52,936 nucleotides of DNA from Candidatus Omnitrophota bacterium (GTDB lineage: Bacteria; Omnitrophota; Gorgyraeia; Zapsychrales; Fredricksoniimonadaceae). Below the pieces are notes generated by a model. The model was not told where the DNA came from. It searched no databases and saw only the letters and a program-made list of their open reading frames with translations. The translations under genes were made by a program, and so were the position numbers. Of the stretch, positions 20,303 through 28,532 are shown piece after piece; the first letter of the stretch is position 1; every line of letters starts with the position of its first letter. The stretch spans positions 109,122-162,057 of the forward strand of contig JACQCF010000002.1 in assembly GCA_016201795.1 (NCBI GenBank). Reading direction: 5' to 3'.

Positions 20303-21270
20303 TTTCCTTTGTATTGAAAAGACTTTTGATTGCGATCCTGCTTATCATAGGCATGAGCTTTTTGACTTTTTGGCTGATGCACGCGACACCCGGAAATTTT
20401 TTTGACAGTCTCAAACTGAATCCTCAGATTTCCCAAGAAACGATCGCCCGCTATGAGAAACTCTATGGCCTTAATGAACCTTTGCTGATTCAATACGGCC
20501 GCTGGCTTGCCAATGTGGCTCGTGGGGAGTTTGGTTATTCTTTCTTTTATAATGTGCCGGTGTCTCATGTGATTTTAGGCCGTCTGGGCAACACGTTTAT
20601 TCTTTCCTTTGCCTCTTTTTTATTAACGTGGAGTTTGGCTATTCCATTGGGAATTTGGGCGGCCTTGCATCACAATCGTCTCATCGACCGGGCCCTGTCT
20701 TTATGTTCCTTCGCCGCCTTCTCAACCCCCAGTTTCTTTTTGGCCATGCTTCTTCTTTATATGGTCAGCCAATGGGGGATATTGCCTTTAGGCGGCATGC
20801 ATAGTCCTAATTATGAAAGTCTTTCTTTGGCCTCGAAACTGTTGGATTTAGCTGCGCATTTGGTAATTCCAACCATTGCACTTTCTTTAGCATCGATAGC
20901 CAGCTTACAGCGCATTATGCGCGGCAATATGCTTTCAGTTTTACGCCAGCAATATATTACAGCCGCCCGGGCCAAAGGTTTGCCGGAGCATCAGGTGATT
21001 TATCGCCATGCCTTAAAGAACGCGTTTAATCCGATGGTGACTTTATTAGGTTATGAATTATCCGGTCTTTTAAGCGGGGCAGCTCTCATTGAGATCGTTT
21101 GTTCTTGGCCGGGGCTGGGGACTTTGATGCTCACCGCCGTGCGCTCCAAAGATGTGTATGTGGTCATGGCCAGCCTTTTATTAGGCAGTCTTCTATTATT
21201 AATCGGTAATTTTTTAGCGGACATTGCTTTAGCCCGTTTGGATCCGAGGATTCGTTATGCCAAGTCATAA
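20299..21270 (+). CDS. Peptide ABC transporter permease, OppB/DppB type
   Basis: A 323 aa inner-membrane permease with six spans. The N-terminus MISFVLKRLLIAILLIIGMSF and the following periplasmic loop with LYGLNEPLLIQYGRWL are typical of OppB/DppB. The EAA-like coupling motif reads TAARAKGLPEHQVIYRHALK and contacts the ATPases. Its ATG overlaps the SBP stop as ATGA, and its end overlaps the next permease by 14 bases. Confidence 0.92.
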   Translation: MISFVLKRLLIAILLIIGMSFLTFWLMHATPGNFFDSLKLNPQISQETIARYEKLYGLNEPLLIQYGRWLANVARGEFGYSFFYNVPVSHVILGRLGNTFILSFASFLLTWSLAIPLGIWAALHHNRLIDRALSLCSFAAFSTPSFFLAMLLLYMVSQWGILPLGGMHSPNYESLSLASKLLDLAAHLVIPTIALSLASIASLQRIMRGNMLSVLRQQYITAARAKGLPEHQVIYRHALKNAFNPMVTLLGYELSGLLSGAALIEIVCSWPGLGTLMLTAVRSKDVYVVMASLLLGSLLLLIGNFLADIALARLDPRIRYAKS

Positions 21271-22333
21271 ACCAACAGGGAATCCCCGGCAAGAGGGGAA
21301 ACCTCAAAGTCAATGGTCGATAGCGATGACCAGTTTCCGTCGACATCGCTTAGCGCGTGGATGTTTTTATGTGTTGATAGGTCTATACGCCTGTGTGATT
21401 TTCGCTGATTTTTTGGCTCCGTATCGTTTTGACGATGAAGACCGCAGCTATTCTTATTGTCCAAGCACGACGATTGAATTTTTTAACCAAGGACACGGGA
21501 TATGGCCTTTTGTTTATGTCCGCACATTGAGCTTTAATGAGAATCATCAGAGGATTTACCAGATCGATACTACCAAAAAATATCCGCTGCGATTTTTCCA
21601 TCACGGTCATTTATTCGGGGTGGATGAACCCGGGCGGATTTATGTGTGGGGCGCGGACGCCCGCGGCAGAGATTTATTTTCGCGCATTTTGCACGGCGGA
21701 CGGATTTCCCTCTCGATTGGTCTTATAGGAGTTTTGATTTCCTTTTCGCTGGGACTTTTGGTCGGCGGCATTGCCGGATATTTCGGCGGTTTCATTGACA
21801 GTCTTTTGATGCGCGTGTGCGAAATGTTTATGCTGGTACCCGGATTTTATTTGATGCTGGCTTTACGTTCGGTGGTGCCGGAGAATTTTAATTCTCTGCA
21901 AATCTATCTAACGGTGGTGGTGATTCTTTCGTTCATCGGCTGGGCGTCGTTAGCGCGTATTATCCGCGGCATGAGCTTATCGTTGCGCCAGCGCGATTTT
22001 GTGCTGGCCTCCCAAGCCATGGGCACCTCGGATATGACCATTATTGTCAAACATATCCTGCCCCATACGCTTTCTTATTCTCTGGTTGCCATCATGCTGA
22101 CTATTCCGTCGTACATTTTAGGGGAAGCGGGTTTGAGTTTGTTAGGCTTAGGGATTCAGGATCCAATTCCTAGCTGGGGCAATATGCTCTCGGATGCCAT
22201 GGGCATCGTGCAGATTCAATTCGCGCCCTGGATTATGATTCCCGGGATTTTTATTTTTGTGACGGTCATGTGTTTTAACATCATCGGAGATGCGCTGCGC
22301 GATGCCTTTGATCCGATGTTTAAAGAAAGTTAA
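21257..22333 (+). CDS. Peptide ABC transporter permease, OppC/DppC type
   Basis: A 358 aa permease. A cytoplasmic leader precedes the first span, a large periplasmic insertion of about 90 aa follows, and then DARGRDLFSRILHGGRISL and the coupling loop ASQAMGTSDMTIIVKHILPH. The C-terminal GLGIQDPIPSWGNMLSDA is diagnostic of OppC. The long periplasmic insertion resembles that of the YejE-like branch, so a YejABEF-type peptide importer is possible. Confidence 0.9.
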   Translation: MPSHKPTGNPRQEGKPQSQWSIAMTSFRRHRLARGCFYVLIGLYACVIFADFLAPYRFDDEDRSYSYCPSTTIEFFNQGHGIWPFVYVRTLSFNENHQRIYQIDTTKKYPLRFFHHGHLFGVDEPGRIYVWGADARGRDLFSRILHGGRISLSIGLIGVLISFSLGLLVGGIAGYFGGFIDSLLMRVCEMFMLVPGFYLMLALRSVVPENFNSLQIYLTVVVILSFIGWASLARIIRGMSLSLRQRDFVLASQAMGTSDMTIIVKHILPHTLSYSLVAIMLTIPSYILGEAGLSLLGLGIQDPIPSWGNMLSDAMGIVQIQFAPWIMIPGIFIFVTVMCFNIIGDALRDAFDPMFKES

Positions 22334-22340
22334 TAATGTA

Positions 22341-22366
22341 TTCCCCTCCCCACAAGGGGGAGGGAA
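22341..22366. repeat. CCCTCCCC hairpin (family R5, short copy)
   Basis: TTCCCCTCCCC, ACAA, then GGGGGAGGGA form a perfect GC-rich hairpin between the OppC-like gene and the first ATPase gene. It matches the outer arm of the longer elements at 50872-50970. It sits inside the transporter operon and could reduce read-through. Confidence 0.7.
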
Positions 22367-22387
22367 AATCACTGAATTAGAAATCCT

Positions 22388-23149
22388 ATGAAAAACTTAC
22401 TGGAAGTTAAGCATTTAACGGTTCAAGTCGGCCAGAAGGTTCTGCTCGATGATGTTTCCTTTGGAGCCCCAGAGGGGAAAATCACCGCTTTAGTCGGTAG
22501 TTCAGGCAGCGGTAAGACGACGGTGGCCAACTCCATTCTGGGGCTATTGCCCGCGGCTTTGGAAATCACCAAGGGAGAAATTCTTTTTGAGCAGAGAAAC
22601 CTTTTGTCTTTAAACAAAGAACAAATGCGTTTCCTACGCGGGGGGCATATCGCCATGATTTTTCAAGAGCCGCTTTGGGCTTTTGATCCTTTGATGACTA
22701 TTGGCCAGCAAATGGATGAGGTTTTAGCCGCGCATACATCTCAAGGAAAATCCGATCGTCGTCGTCGAGTGTTGGATGTTTTGGCCAAAGTGCAGTTGCC
22801 TAACCCGACGGATATGGCGGACCGTTATCCGCATCAGTTAAGCGGCGGCCAGCGCCAGCGGGCGATGATGGCCCAGGCCTTGGTGGCTGCTCCTGCCCTG
22901 ATCCTTGCTGATGAGCCCACCAGCAATTTGGATGTCACCTTGCAGGCGAAGATCATGGATTTATTCCGCCAATTTAAAAAAGAGGAGATGTCCATGCTTT
23001 TGATTTCTCATGATTGGGGCATGGTGGCTCATTTAGCGGATGAGGTCATCATTCTTCAAAACGGGCAGGTGGTCGAATCGGGGTCGGTCGATTTGATTAT
23101 GAATCATCCACGACATAAATATACCCAGTCTTTAATGGAGGTCTTTTAA
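22388..23149 (+). CDS. Peptide ABC transporter ATP-binding protein (OppD/DppD-like, short)
   Basis: A 253 aa ABC ATPase. Walker A is GSSGSGKTTVAN, the Q-loop region is IFQEPLWAFDPL, the signature is LSGGQRQRAMMAQAL and Walker B is ALILADEPTSNLD, followed by the switch His (LLISHDWG). It ends shortly after SGSVDLIMNHPRHKYTQSLM, so it lacks the roughly 80-residue C-terminal oligopeptide/iron-sulfur region of full OppD proteins. It pairs with the similar ATPase downstream. Confidence 0.92.
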   Translation: MKNLLEVKHLTVQVGQKVLLDDVSFGAPEGKITALVGSSGSGKTTVANSILGLLPAALEITKGEILFEQRNLLSLNKEQMRFLRGGHIAMIFQEPLWAFDPLMTIGQQMDEVLAAHTSQGKSDRRRRVLDVLAKVQLPNPTDMADRYPHQLSGGQRQRAMMAQALVAAPALILADEPTSNLDVTLQAKIMDLFRQFKKEEMSMLLISHDWGMVAHLADEVIILQNGQVVESGSVDLIMNHPRHKYTQSLMEVF

Positions 23150-23153
23150 ATTT

Positions 23154-23230
23154 GTGTCATTGCGAGGAGTGAAACGACGAAGCAATCTCCTAAGGTTAAA
23201 AAGATTGCTTCGCTACGCTCGCAATGACAC
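23154..23230. repeat. GTGTCATTGCGAG palindromic element (family R1), copy 2
   Basis: The left end GTGTCATTGCGAGG and the right end CTCGCAATGACAC enclose GAAGCAATC and GATTGCTTC arms with a purine-rich loop. It fills almost the entire gap between the two transporter ATPase genes, 4 bases after one stop and 13 before the next start. Confidence 0.9.
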
Positions 23231-23243
23231 TAGTTAGGTAGCT

Positions 23244-23948
23244 ATGATTCTAGAAATTTATAATCTTACTAAAACATTTGGAAAGATTCATGCCGTAGAT
23301 GGCGTCAGCTTTTCCGTCGAAGAAAGGGAGAATCTGTGCATTATCGGAGAGTCCGGATGCGGCAAGTCCACGCTGGCTAAACTCATCATGGGATTGCTTG
23401 AAAGGGATGGTGGGCAAATCCGCATCGATCGTCATATCATTCAAATGGTTTTCCAGGACCCCTACAGTTCTTTGGATCCTTTGTGGAGCGTGCGTTCCAT
23501 TCTCAAGGAGGCCCTGGGACGCCAGAGGCTTTCCGTCGGCCAACAGCAGGAGCGTATGCAAGCCATCCTTGAAGCGGTGAATTTATCAGGGGAGATTTTG
23601 AATCGTTTCCCGCATGAGTTTAGCGGTGGCGAACGTCAGCGTATCGCCATTGCCCGCGCGCTATTGACGAATCCAAAAATTCTCATTTTAGACGAAGCGG
23701 TTTCTTCTTTGGATATTTTGGTTCAAAAGCAAATCATGGATCTTTTAAAGGATCTGAAAGGGCAGTTTCATTTAACCTATATTCTTATTTCACATAATTT
23801 AAGAGTGGTCAAAAATTTTAGTGGTAGAATAGCGGTGATGCGAGAAGGTAAAATCATTGAAATCGGCGCCTCAGAGGATATTTTTAAGAAGCCCCAGCAG
23901 TCTTATACCCAACAATTATTGAAAGCAGCTTTTGATTATCAGATATGA
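23244..23948 (+). CDS. Peptide ABC transporter ATP-binding protein (OppF/DppF-like, short)
   Basis: A 234 aa ABC ATPase with Walker A GESGCGKSTLAK, Q-loop MVFQDPYSSLDPLWSV, signature FSGGERQRIAIARAL, Walker B ILILDEAVSSLD and the switch His in LISHNLRV. Like its partner it lacks the C-terminal oligopeptide transporter extension of OppF. It ends with an ATGA overlap into the TPR membrane protein gene, so the operon continues into an unrelated function. Confidence 0.92.
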   Translation: MILEIYNLTKTFGKIHAVDGVSFSVEERENLCIIGESGCGKSTLAKLIMGLLERDGGQIRIDRHIIQMVFQDPYSSLDPLWSVRSILKEALGRQRLSVGQQQERMQAILEAVNLSGEILNRFPHEFSGGERQRIAIARALLTNPKILILDEAVSSLDILVQKQIMDLLKDLKGQFHLTYILISHNLRVVKNFSGRIAVMREGKIIEIGASEDIFKKPQQSYTQQLLKAAFDYQI

Positions 23949-26080
23949 GTGATCGATTCTGGCGGAGATTAAGTTATATCACGGGCATTATGGCCATCGG
24001 TGTTGTTTTTGGCCTCATGGCTTTTTTAGCCAGTATTGAAATCAAAGACCTGGATTTATGGCTGCATTTAAAAATGGGCCAGTATATCAGCGAACACAAA
24101 ATTGTTCCCACCTTTGATATTCTTTCCTGCTCCATTGCCGGCAAACCCTGGGTCAATCACGAGTGGTTGTTTCAGGCCATTATTTATCAGATCTTTCACC
24201 TCTGGAGTTTCGATGGGCTTATTAACATGCAGATCGTCGTTGTTTTTATTACGCTTTTCATACTTCTTGTTTTGGGCTATAGCAAAGAACGTCAATGGTT
24301 GACTGCTTTTAGCTTGCTGGTCGTGCTTCTGGTTTATCAAAGTCGTTTTACCATCCGTCCTGATATCTTCTCGCTTTTGTTCTTCGTATCTTTTATCTGG
24401 ATTCTTTCCTGGTTTATTGACCGCAGGTGGTCCGTGTGGGCTTTGGTGGTCATTCAGGTGCTCTGGAGCAATATGCACGGTTTTTTCTTTTTTGGGCCCG
24501 TGCTGGTGCTGGTGGCGTGTTTTTCAGAATTTTTAAAACGCCATGTGTCTTTGCCGTGGCAGTGGAACAAAACAGGCCGCCTGCAGGATGAGGAGTACGT
24601 GCGTCTGCAAAAACTCCTGCTTTTGTTGATATTGGCTAGCTTTATCAATCCCCTGACCTTTAAAGGGGCCTGGTATCCGGTGGGTGTTTTATTTAATCTG
24701 GGAGGGTCTTCTAAGATTTTTTTCCAGCACATTACGGAGTTACAAAAACCCATTACCGCCGCCACGATTTGGACGGTTCAGAACGGTTTTTATAAAGCGA
24801 TGATTATTATATCGGGGATTAGTTTTATTTTGAATCGACGTCAATTGGATATCAGCTCGATTTTCATTTGGGTGATTTTTCTTTTGTTCTCGCTGGCGGC
24901 TTTGCGCAACATGGTTTTCTTTGCCGTGGCCTCTTACCTGGTATTGATGGCCAATGTAGCCTCCATCCATTGGCAGGGGATTATCCCATTGCGTTTCTCT
25001 CACCATAAATTTAAATATATCACCGGTATTTTGTTTAAAGGTCTTCTCATTTTCTGGATGATGGATACTGGCTTAAAAATCGCTACCAATGGCTATTTCG
25101 ACTTTGATACGTATGAACGTAAGAGCGAATTTGGGGGTGTTTCTAAACATTCGTTTCCTTACCATGCGGTCAATTTTTTGGTCAAGAATCAAATTAAGGG
25201 CAATTTTTTTAATGATTTTAACTCCGGCGCTTATTTGGTCGGCCGTTGTTTTCCCAATATCAAAGTGTATATGGATGGCCGTACGGAGGAGTATGGGCCG
25301 GATTTTTTTGAGCATTATCAAAAGATTTGGCGCGACGGTGACCAAAAAATGTTCCTGGCAGATGCGGCTAAATATAATATTACAGGGGCGTTTTTAAATA
25401 ATAATAATCAACAAGTGCCGCCTCACGTACTTAAAATGTTCTATCAATTACCCGATTGGAAGGTTGTTTATTTTGATTACGATGCGGTCATCTTTTTGAA
25501 AAATACAGCCTTGAATAAACCGTGGATTGACCGTTTGGCCGTTGATTTAAAAAAATGGCGGCCTCAAGGGATGGATTTACAGAGGCTGGGGACTAAACGC
25601 ATCAATCCGATGCCCTTTACCAACCGCGCTTATCTACTGGAAACCTTGGGATTATACGATGCCGTATTTAAGGAAATTGATGAAGCTCTGAAAATATCTG
25701 TGGACGATTTTGATTCTTATAAACTTTTAGGAAAAATCTATGGGGCTAAGGGTAACCATCGTCGGGCTTTTGAGTGTTTTCGTATCGCCACTATTTTAAG
25801 ACCTTATGATATTCAAACGCGTCTGAATTTGGCTTTGGCGTATGAAAATTTAAAAGATTTCAAAGGTGCCGTGGGGCAATATCAGCGGGTGATTGAAATG
25901 GACCCTCGAAGCTCTAAGGGATATTTTGGTTTAGCCAGGGCGTATGCTTTAGACGGAAAGCGCCCACAAGCATTAAATATGCTCCATCAATTTCAGATGA
26001 TGGCACCCGAAGATAAGGTTAATGTGCAGAAAATTCGTGATATCATGGACAAAAATAAGAAGAGAAAAAAGGGTTCATAA
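23945..26080 (+). CDS. Multi-spanning membrane protein with C-terminal TPR repeats
   Basis: A 711 aa protein. About the first 380 residues hold ten or so membrane spans with an early DLDLWLHLKMGQYI and an HEWLFQ motif in the first periplasmic loop, as in GT-C-like proteins of the PMT type. The middle has FNDFNSGAYLVGRCFPNIKV then YMDGRTEEYG, a signature I associate with a widespread uncharacterised membrane family. Residues from about 590 form three TPR units (SYKLLGKIYGAKGNHRRAF and similar). Function is unknown. Transfer of a sugar to periplasmic proteins or lipids is one possibility. Confidence 0.7.
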   Translation: MSDRFWRRLSYITGIMAIGVVFGLMAFLASIEIKDLDLWLHLKMGQYISEHKIVPTFDILSCSIAGKPWVNHEWLFQAIIYQIFHLWSFDGLINMQIVVVFITLFILLVLGYSKERQWLTAFSLLVVLLVYQSRFTIRPDIFSLLFFVSFIWILSWFIDRRWSVWALVVIQVLWSNMHGFFFFGPVLVLVACFSEFLKRHVSLPWQWNKTGRLQDEEYVRLQKLLLLLILASFINPLTFKGAWYPVGVLFNLGGSSKIFFQHITELQKPITAATIWTVQNGFYKAMIIISGISFILNRRQLDISSIFIWVIFLLFSLAALRNMVFFAVASYLVLMANVASIHWQGIIPLRFSHHKFKYITGILFKGLLIFWMMDTGLKIATNGYFDFDTYERKSEFGGVSKHSFPYHAVNFLVKNQIKGNFFNDFNSGAYLVGRCFPNIKVYMDGRTEEYGPDFFEHYQKIWRDGDQKMFLADAAKYNITGAFLNNNNQQVPPHVLKMFYQLPDWKVVYFDYDAVIFLKNTALNKPWIDRLAVDLKKWRPQGMDLQRLGTKRINPMPFTNRAYLLETLGLYDAVFKEIDEALKISVDDFDSYKLLGKIYGAKGNHRRAFECFRIATILRPYDIQTRLNLALAYENLKDFKGAVGQYQRVIEMDPRSSKGYFGLARAYALDGKRPQALNMLHQFQMMAPEDKVNVQKIRDIMDKNKKRKKGS

Positions 26081-26084
26081 AACC

Positions 26085-27290
26085 ATGCGTGATGTTTTGA
26101 CATTTATTTTAGCCGGCGGCAAAGGCGAGCGGCTGGATCCTCTGACGCGCGACCGTGCCAAGCCCGCCGTGCCCTTCGGCGGCATTTACCGTATTGTTGA
26201 TTTTGCTTTATCCAATTGCGTCAATTCCGGGTTGCGCCGCATTTTTTTGTTAACGCAGTATAAATCTTTTTCCCTACAGAGGCATATCCTCGAAGGCTGG
26301 AATATTTATTCGAATCAATTAAGGGAATTCATCGACGTGGTTCCGGCCCAGCAGCGTATCTCCAGCGATTGGTACCGCGGCACCGCGGATGCGATTTATC
26401 AAAATCTCAACATGATTCAGGATTACGATCCCAAATTAGTTTTGATTTTAGCGGGGGATCATATTTATAAAATGGATTACCGCAAGATGATTGAATATCA
26501 TCTAACCAAAGGCGCGGATATGACCGTCTCCTGCATTCAAACCCCTAAGTCCGAGGCGGATCTCTTTGGGGTGGTGGAGGCGGATCAAAACAATATGGTC
26601 ACCGGTTTTCAGGAAAAACCGCAGAAGCCCAAAACCATTCCTTCTGACCCGGGGTCGATTTTTGGTTCCATGGGGATTTATTTGTTTAATGCCGAGGTGC
26701 TTTTGAATGAATTAAAGATCGACGCTTCAAAAGCGGACTCTAACCATGATTTCGGCAAGAACATTATCCCGCAGATGGTGCAGAAAAGGCTTAAAGTGTT
26801 TGCCTATGATTTTGCCCTCGAGAATGATCATTCGACCTATTGGCGTGACATTGGAACGCGCGATGCGTATTATCAGGCCAATATGGATTTAGTCGGTGCT
26901 GAACCTCAATTTAACTTGTATGAAAAATCCTGGCCGCTTCGCACCTATCATCATCAATACCCGCCCATTCGGGTTATTAGCGTCGGGGATCATCCGGGGG
27001 CGATTATTAACTCGATTATTTCCGGCGGTTGTGTTATTGAAGGCGCTGAGGTTAATCATTCGGTGTTGTCTTCTAACGTTTATATTAAGAATAAGGCCAG
27101 GGTTGCCGGGTCGGTGTTAATGGAAGGGGTGGTGGTCGGCGAAGGCGCGCAGATTCAAAATGCCATTATTGATAAAGAAGTGGTGATCCCACCGCAAGTA
27201 AAAATTGGTTTTGATCCTTTCCTGGATCGCCAGCGCTTTGTACTGACCACATCCTGCATAGTTATTGTTGCAAAAAAGACCTCATTATGA
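26085..27290 (+). CDS. glgC: Glucose-1-phosphate adenylyltransferase
   Basis: Makes ADP-glucose for glycogen. ATG 26085 is chosen over the listed 26022, which lies inside the previous gene. It follows an A-rich GGG stretch and puts the motif FILAGGKGERLDPLT at the N-terminus. GLRRIFLLTQYKSFSLQRH, SDWYRGTADAIYQN and GDHIYKMDYRKM are GlgC-specific. The C-terminal left-handed beta-helix is present (SVLSSNVYIKNKARVAGSVL). At 401 aa it is normal length. An ATGA overlap with fabV follows. No other glycogen genes are nearby. Confidence 0.95.
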   Translation: MRDVLTFILAGGKGERLDPLTRDRAKPAVPFGGIYRIVDFALSNCVNSGLRRIFLLTQYKSFSLQRHILEGWNIYSNQLREFIDVVPAQQRISSDWYRGTADAIYQNLNMIQDYDPKLVLILAGDHIYKMDYRKMIEYHLTKGADMTVSCIQTPKSEADLFGVVEADQNNMVTGFQEKPQKPKTIPSDPGSIFGSMGIYLFNAEVLLNELKIDASKADSNHDFGKNIIPQMVQKRLKVFAYDFALENDHSTYWRDIGTRDAYYQANMDLVGAEPQFNLYEKSWPLRTYHHQYPPIRVISVGDHPGAIINSIISGGCVIEGAEVNHSVLSSNVYIKNKARVAGSVLMEGVVVGEGAQIQNAIIDKEVVIPPQVKIGFDPFLDRQRFVLTTSCIVIVAKKTSL

Positions 27291-28480
27291 TCATACAACC
27301 TAAAGTCCGCGGATTCATTTGCACGACGGCACATCCTGTCGGTTGCGCCGCGCATATTCAAGAACAAATCGCTTACGTAAAATCCAAAGGTTCTATTGCC
27401 GGCGGGCCTAAAAAAGTTTTGGTCATCGGTGCCTCGACCGGTTATGGTTTAGCTTCTCGTATTACGGCAGCCTTTGGCTGTTCGGCGGCGACCATGGGAG
27501 TGTTTTTTGAAAAACCTTCTGATGGCAAACGCACCGCCACCGCGGGCTGGTATAATTCCGCGGCTTTTGATACTGCCGCTCACAAAGCAGGGCTTTATTC
27601 AAAGAGTTTTAATGGTGATGCGTTCTCGGATGATATGCGAAGACAAGTCTGTGAGGCCATTAAAAAGGACTGGGGCCAGACAGACTGTGTTATTTATTCT
27701 TTAGCTTCCCCTCGGCGCACAGACCCTAAAACCGGTATTATTTACAAATCCGTGCTTAAACCTAAAGGGGCACCTTATACTAATAAAAGCATTGATTTTG
27801 AAGCCAATCAAATTACCACGGTTTCCCTTGAGACGGCAAGCCAGCAGGAAATTCAAGAAACCATCAAAGTCATGGGGGGTGAAGATTGGCAGTGGTGGAT
27901 GCAGGCCTTGTCTGATCAAAACTCATTGGCCCCTAAAGCCGTGACGGTGGCTTACTCTTATATAGGGCCGGATGTGACTATCCCCGTTTACCGCAACGGT
28001 ACCATCGGTGCTGCCAAAGATCATTTGGAAGCCACCGCCCACCTGCTTGATGATGCCATGAAAAAATTGGGCGGACGCGCTTTGGTGTCGGTCAACAAAG
28101 CCTTAGTGACCCAAAGCTCTTCAGCGATTCCTTTTATTCCTTTGTATTTTGTGATCTTGATGAAAGTCATGAAACAAAAAGGCCTGCATGAAAATTGTAT
28201 TCATCAAATATATCGTTTGTTTGCAGATCGTTTGTATAACAAACGTCCCTTAACCCAAATTCCCGTGGATGCAAAGGGCCGCGTGCGTGTCGATGAATTG
28301 GAAATGCGCCAGGATGTGCAGGATGAGGTCAACCATCTTTGGTCCATTGTTGGCAATGAGAATCTTTTCCAGATCGCTGATATCCAAGGCTACAATGAGG
28401 ACTTTCTTAAACTCTTTGGTTTTGGCCTCAAAGGCGTTGACTATAATGCCGATGTAAACCCCGAAGTACCCATCCTTTAA
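27287..28480 (+). CDS. fabV: Trans-2-enoyl-ACP/CoA reductase, FabV type
   Basis: An NADH-dependent enoyl reductase of fatty-acid synthesis, the triclosan-insensitive type. The N-terminus MIIQPKVRGFICTTAHPVGC is characteristic and is followed by the NAD-binding VLVIGASTGYGLASRI. The active site is the FabV Y-X8-K arrangement, visible as YRNGTIGAAK. DCVIYSLASPRRTDP is also diagnostic. At 397 aa it matches the family. It is coupled to glgC by an ATGA overlap, an unusual neighbour. Confidence 0.96.
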   Translation: MIIQPKVRGFICTTAHPVGCAAHIQEQIAYVKSKGSIAGGPKKVLVIGASTGYGLASRITAAFGCSAATMGVFFEKPSDGKRTATAGWYNSAAFDTAAHKAGLYSKSFNGDAFSDDMRRQVCEAIKKDWGQTDCVIYSLASPRRTDPKTGIIYKSVLKPKGAPYTNKSIDFEANQITTVSLETASQQEIQETIKVMGGEDWQWWMQALSDQNSLAPKAVTVAYSYIGPDVTIPVYRNGTIGAAKDHLEATAHLLDDAMKKLGGRALVSVNKALVTQSSSAIPFIPLYFVILMKVMKQKGLHENCIHQIYRLFADRLYNKRPLTQIPVDAKGRVRVDELEMRQDVQDEVNHLWSIVGNENLFQIADIQGYNEDFLKLFGFGLKGVDYNADVNPEVPIL

Positions 28481-28497
28481 AAAAGTTCAATTCTCCG

Positions 28498-28526
28498 TTG
28501 ACGACTCGTCGAAAAATCAATATATT
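28498..28526 (+). promoter_or_regulatory. Sigma70-type promoter abutting smc
   Basis: TTGACG (28498-28503), a 17-base spacer, then TATATT (28521-28526). The smc ATG begins at 28533, exactly where transcription would be expected to start, so the message may be leaderless. GAAGG lies only two bases before the ATG, too close for a normal ribosome site. Confidence 0.65.
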
Positions 28527-28532
28527 GAAGGC

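Noticed and set aside
24068-24478. Long antisense ORFs such as 24068-24478, 34783-35391 and 15257-15685 on the minus strand
   Set aside because: They lie wholly inside well-conserved + strand genes, have no ribosome sites of note and read as low-complexity shadows.
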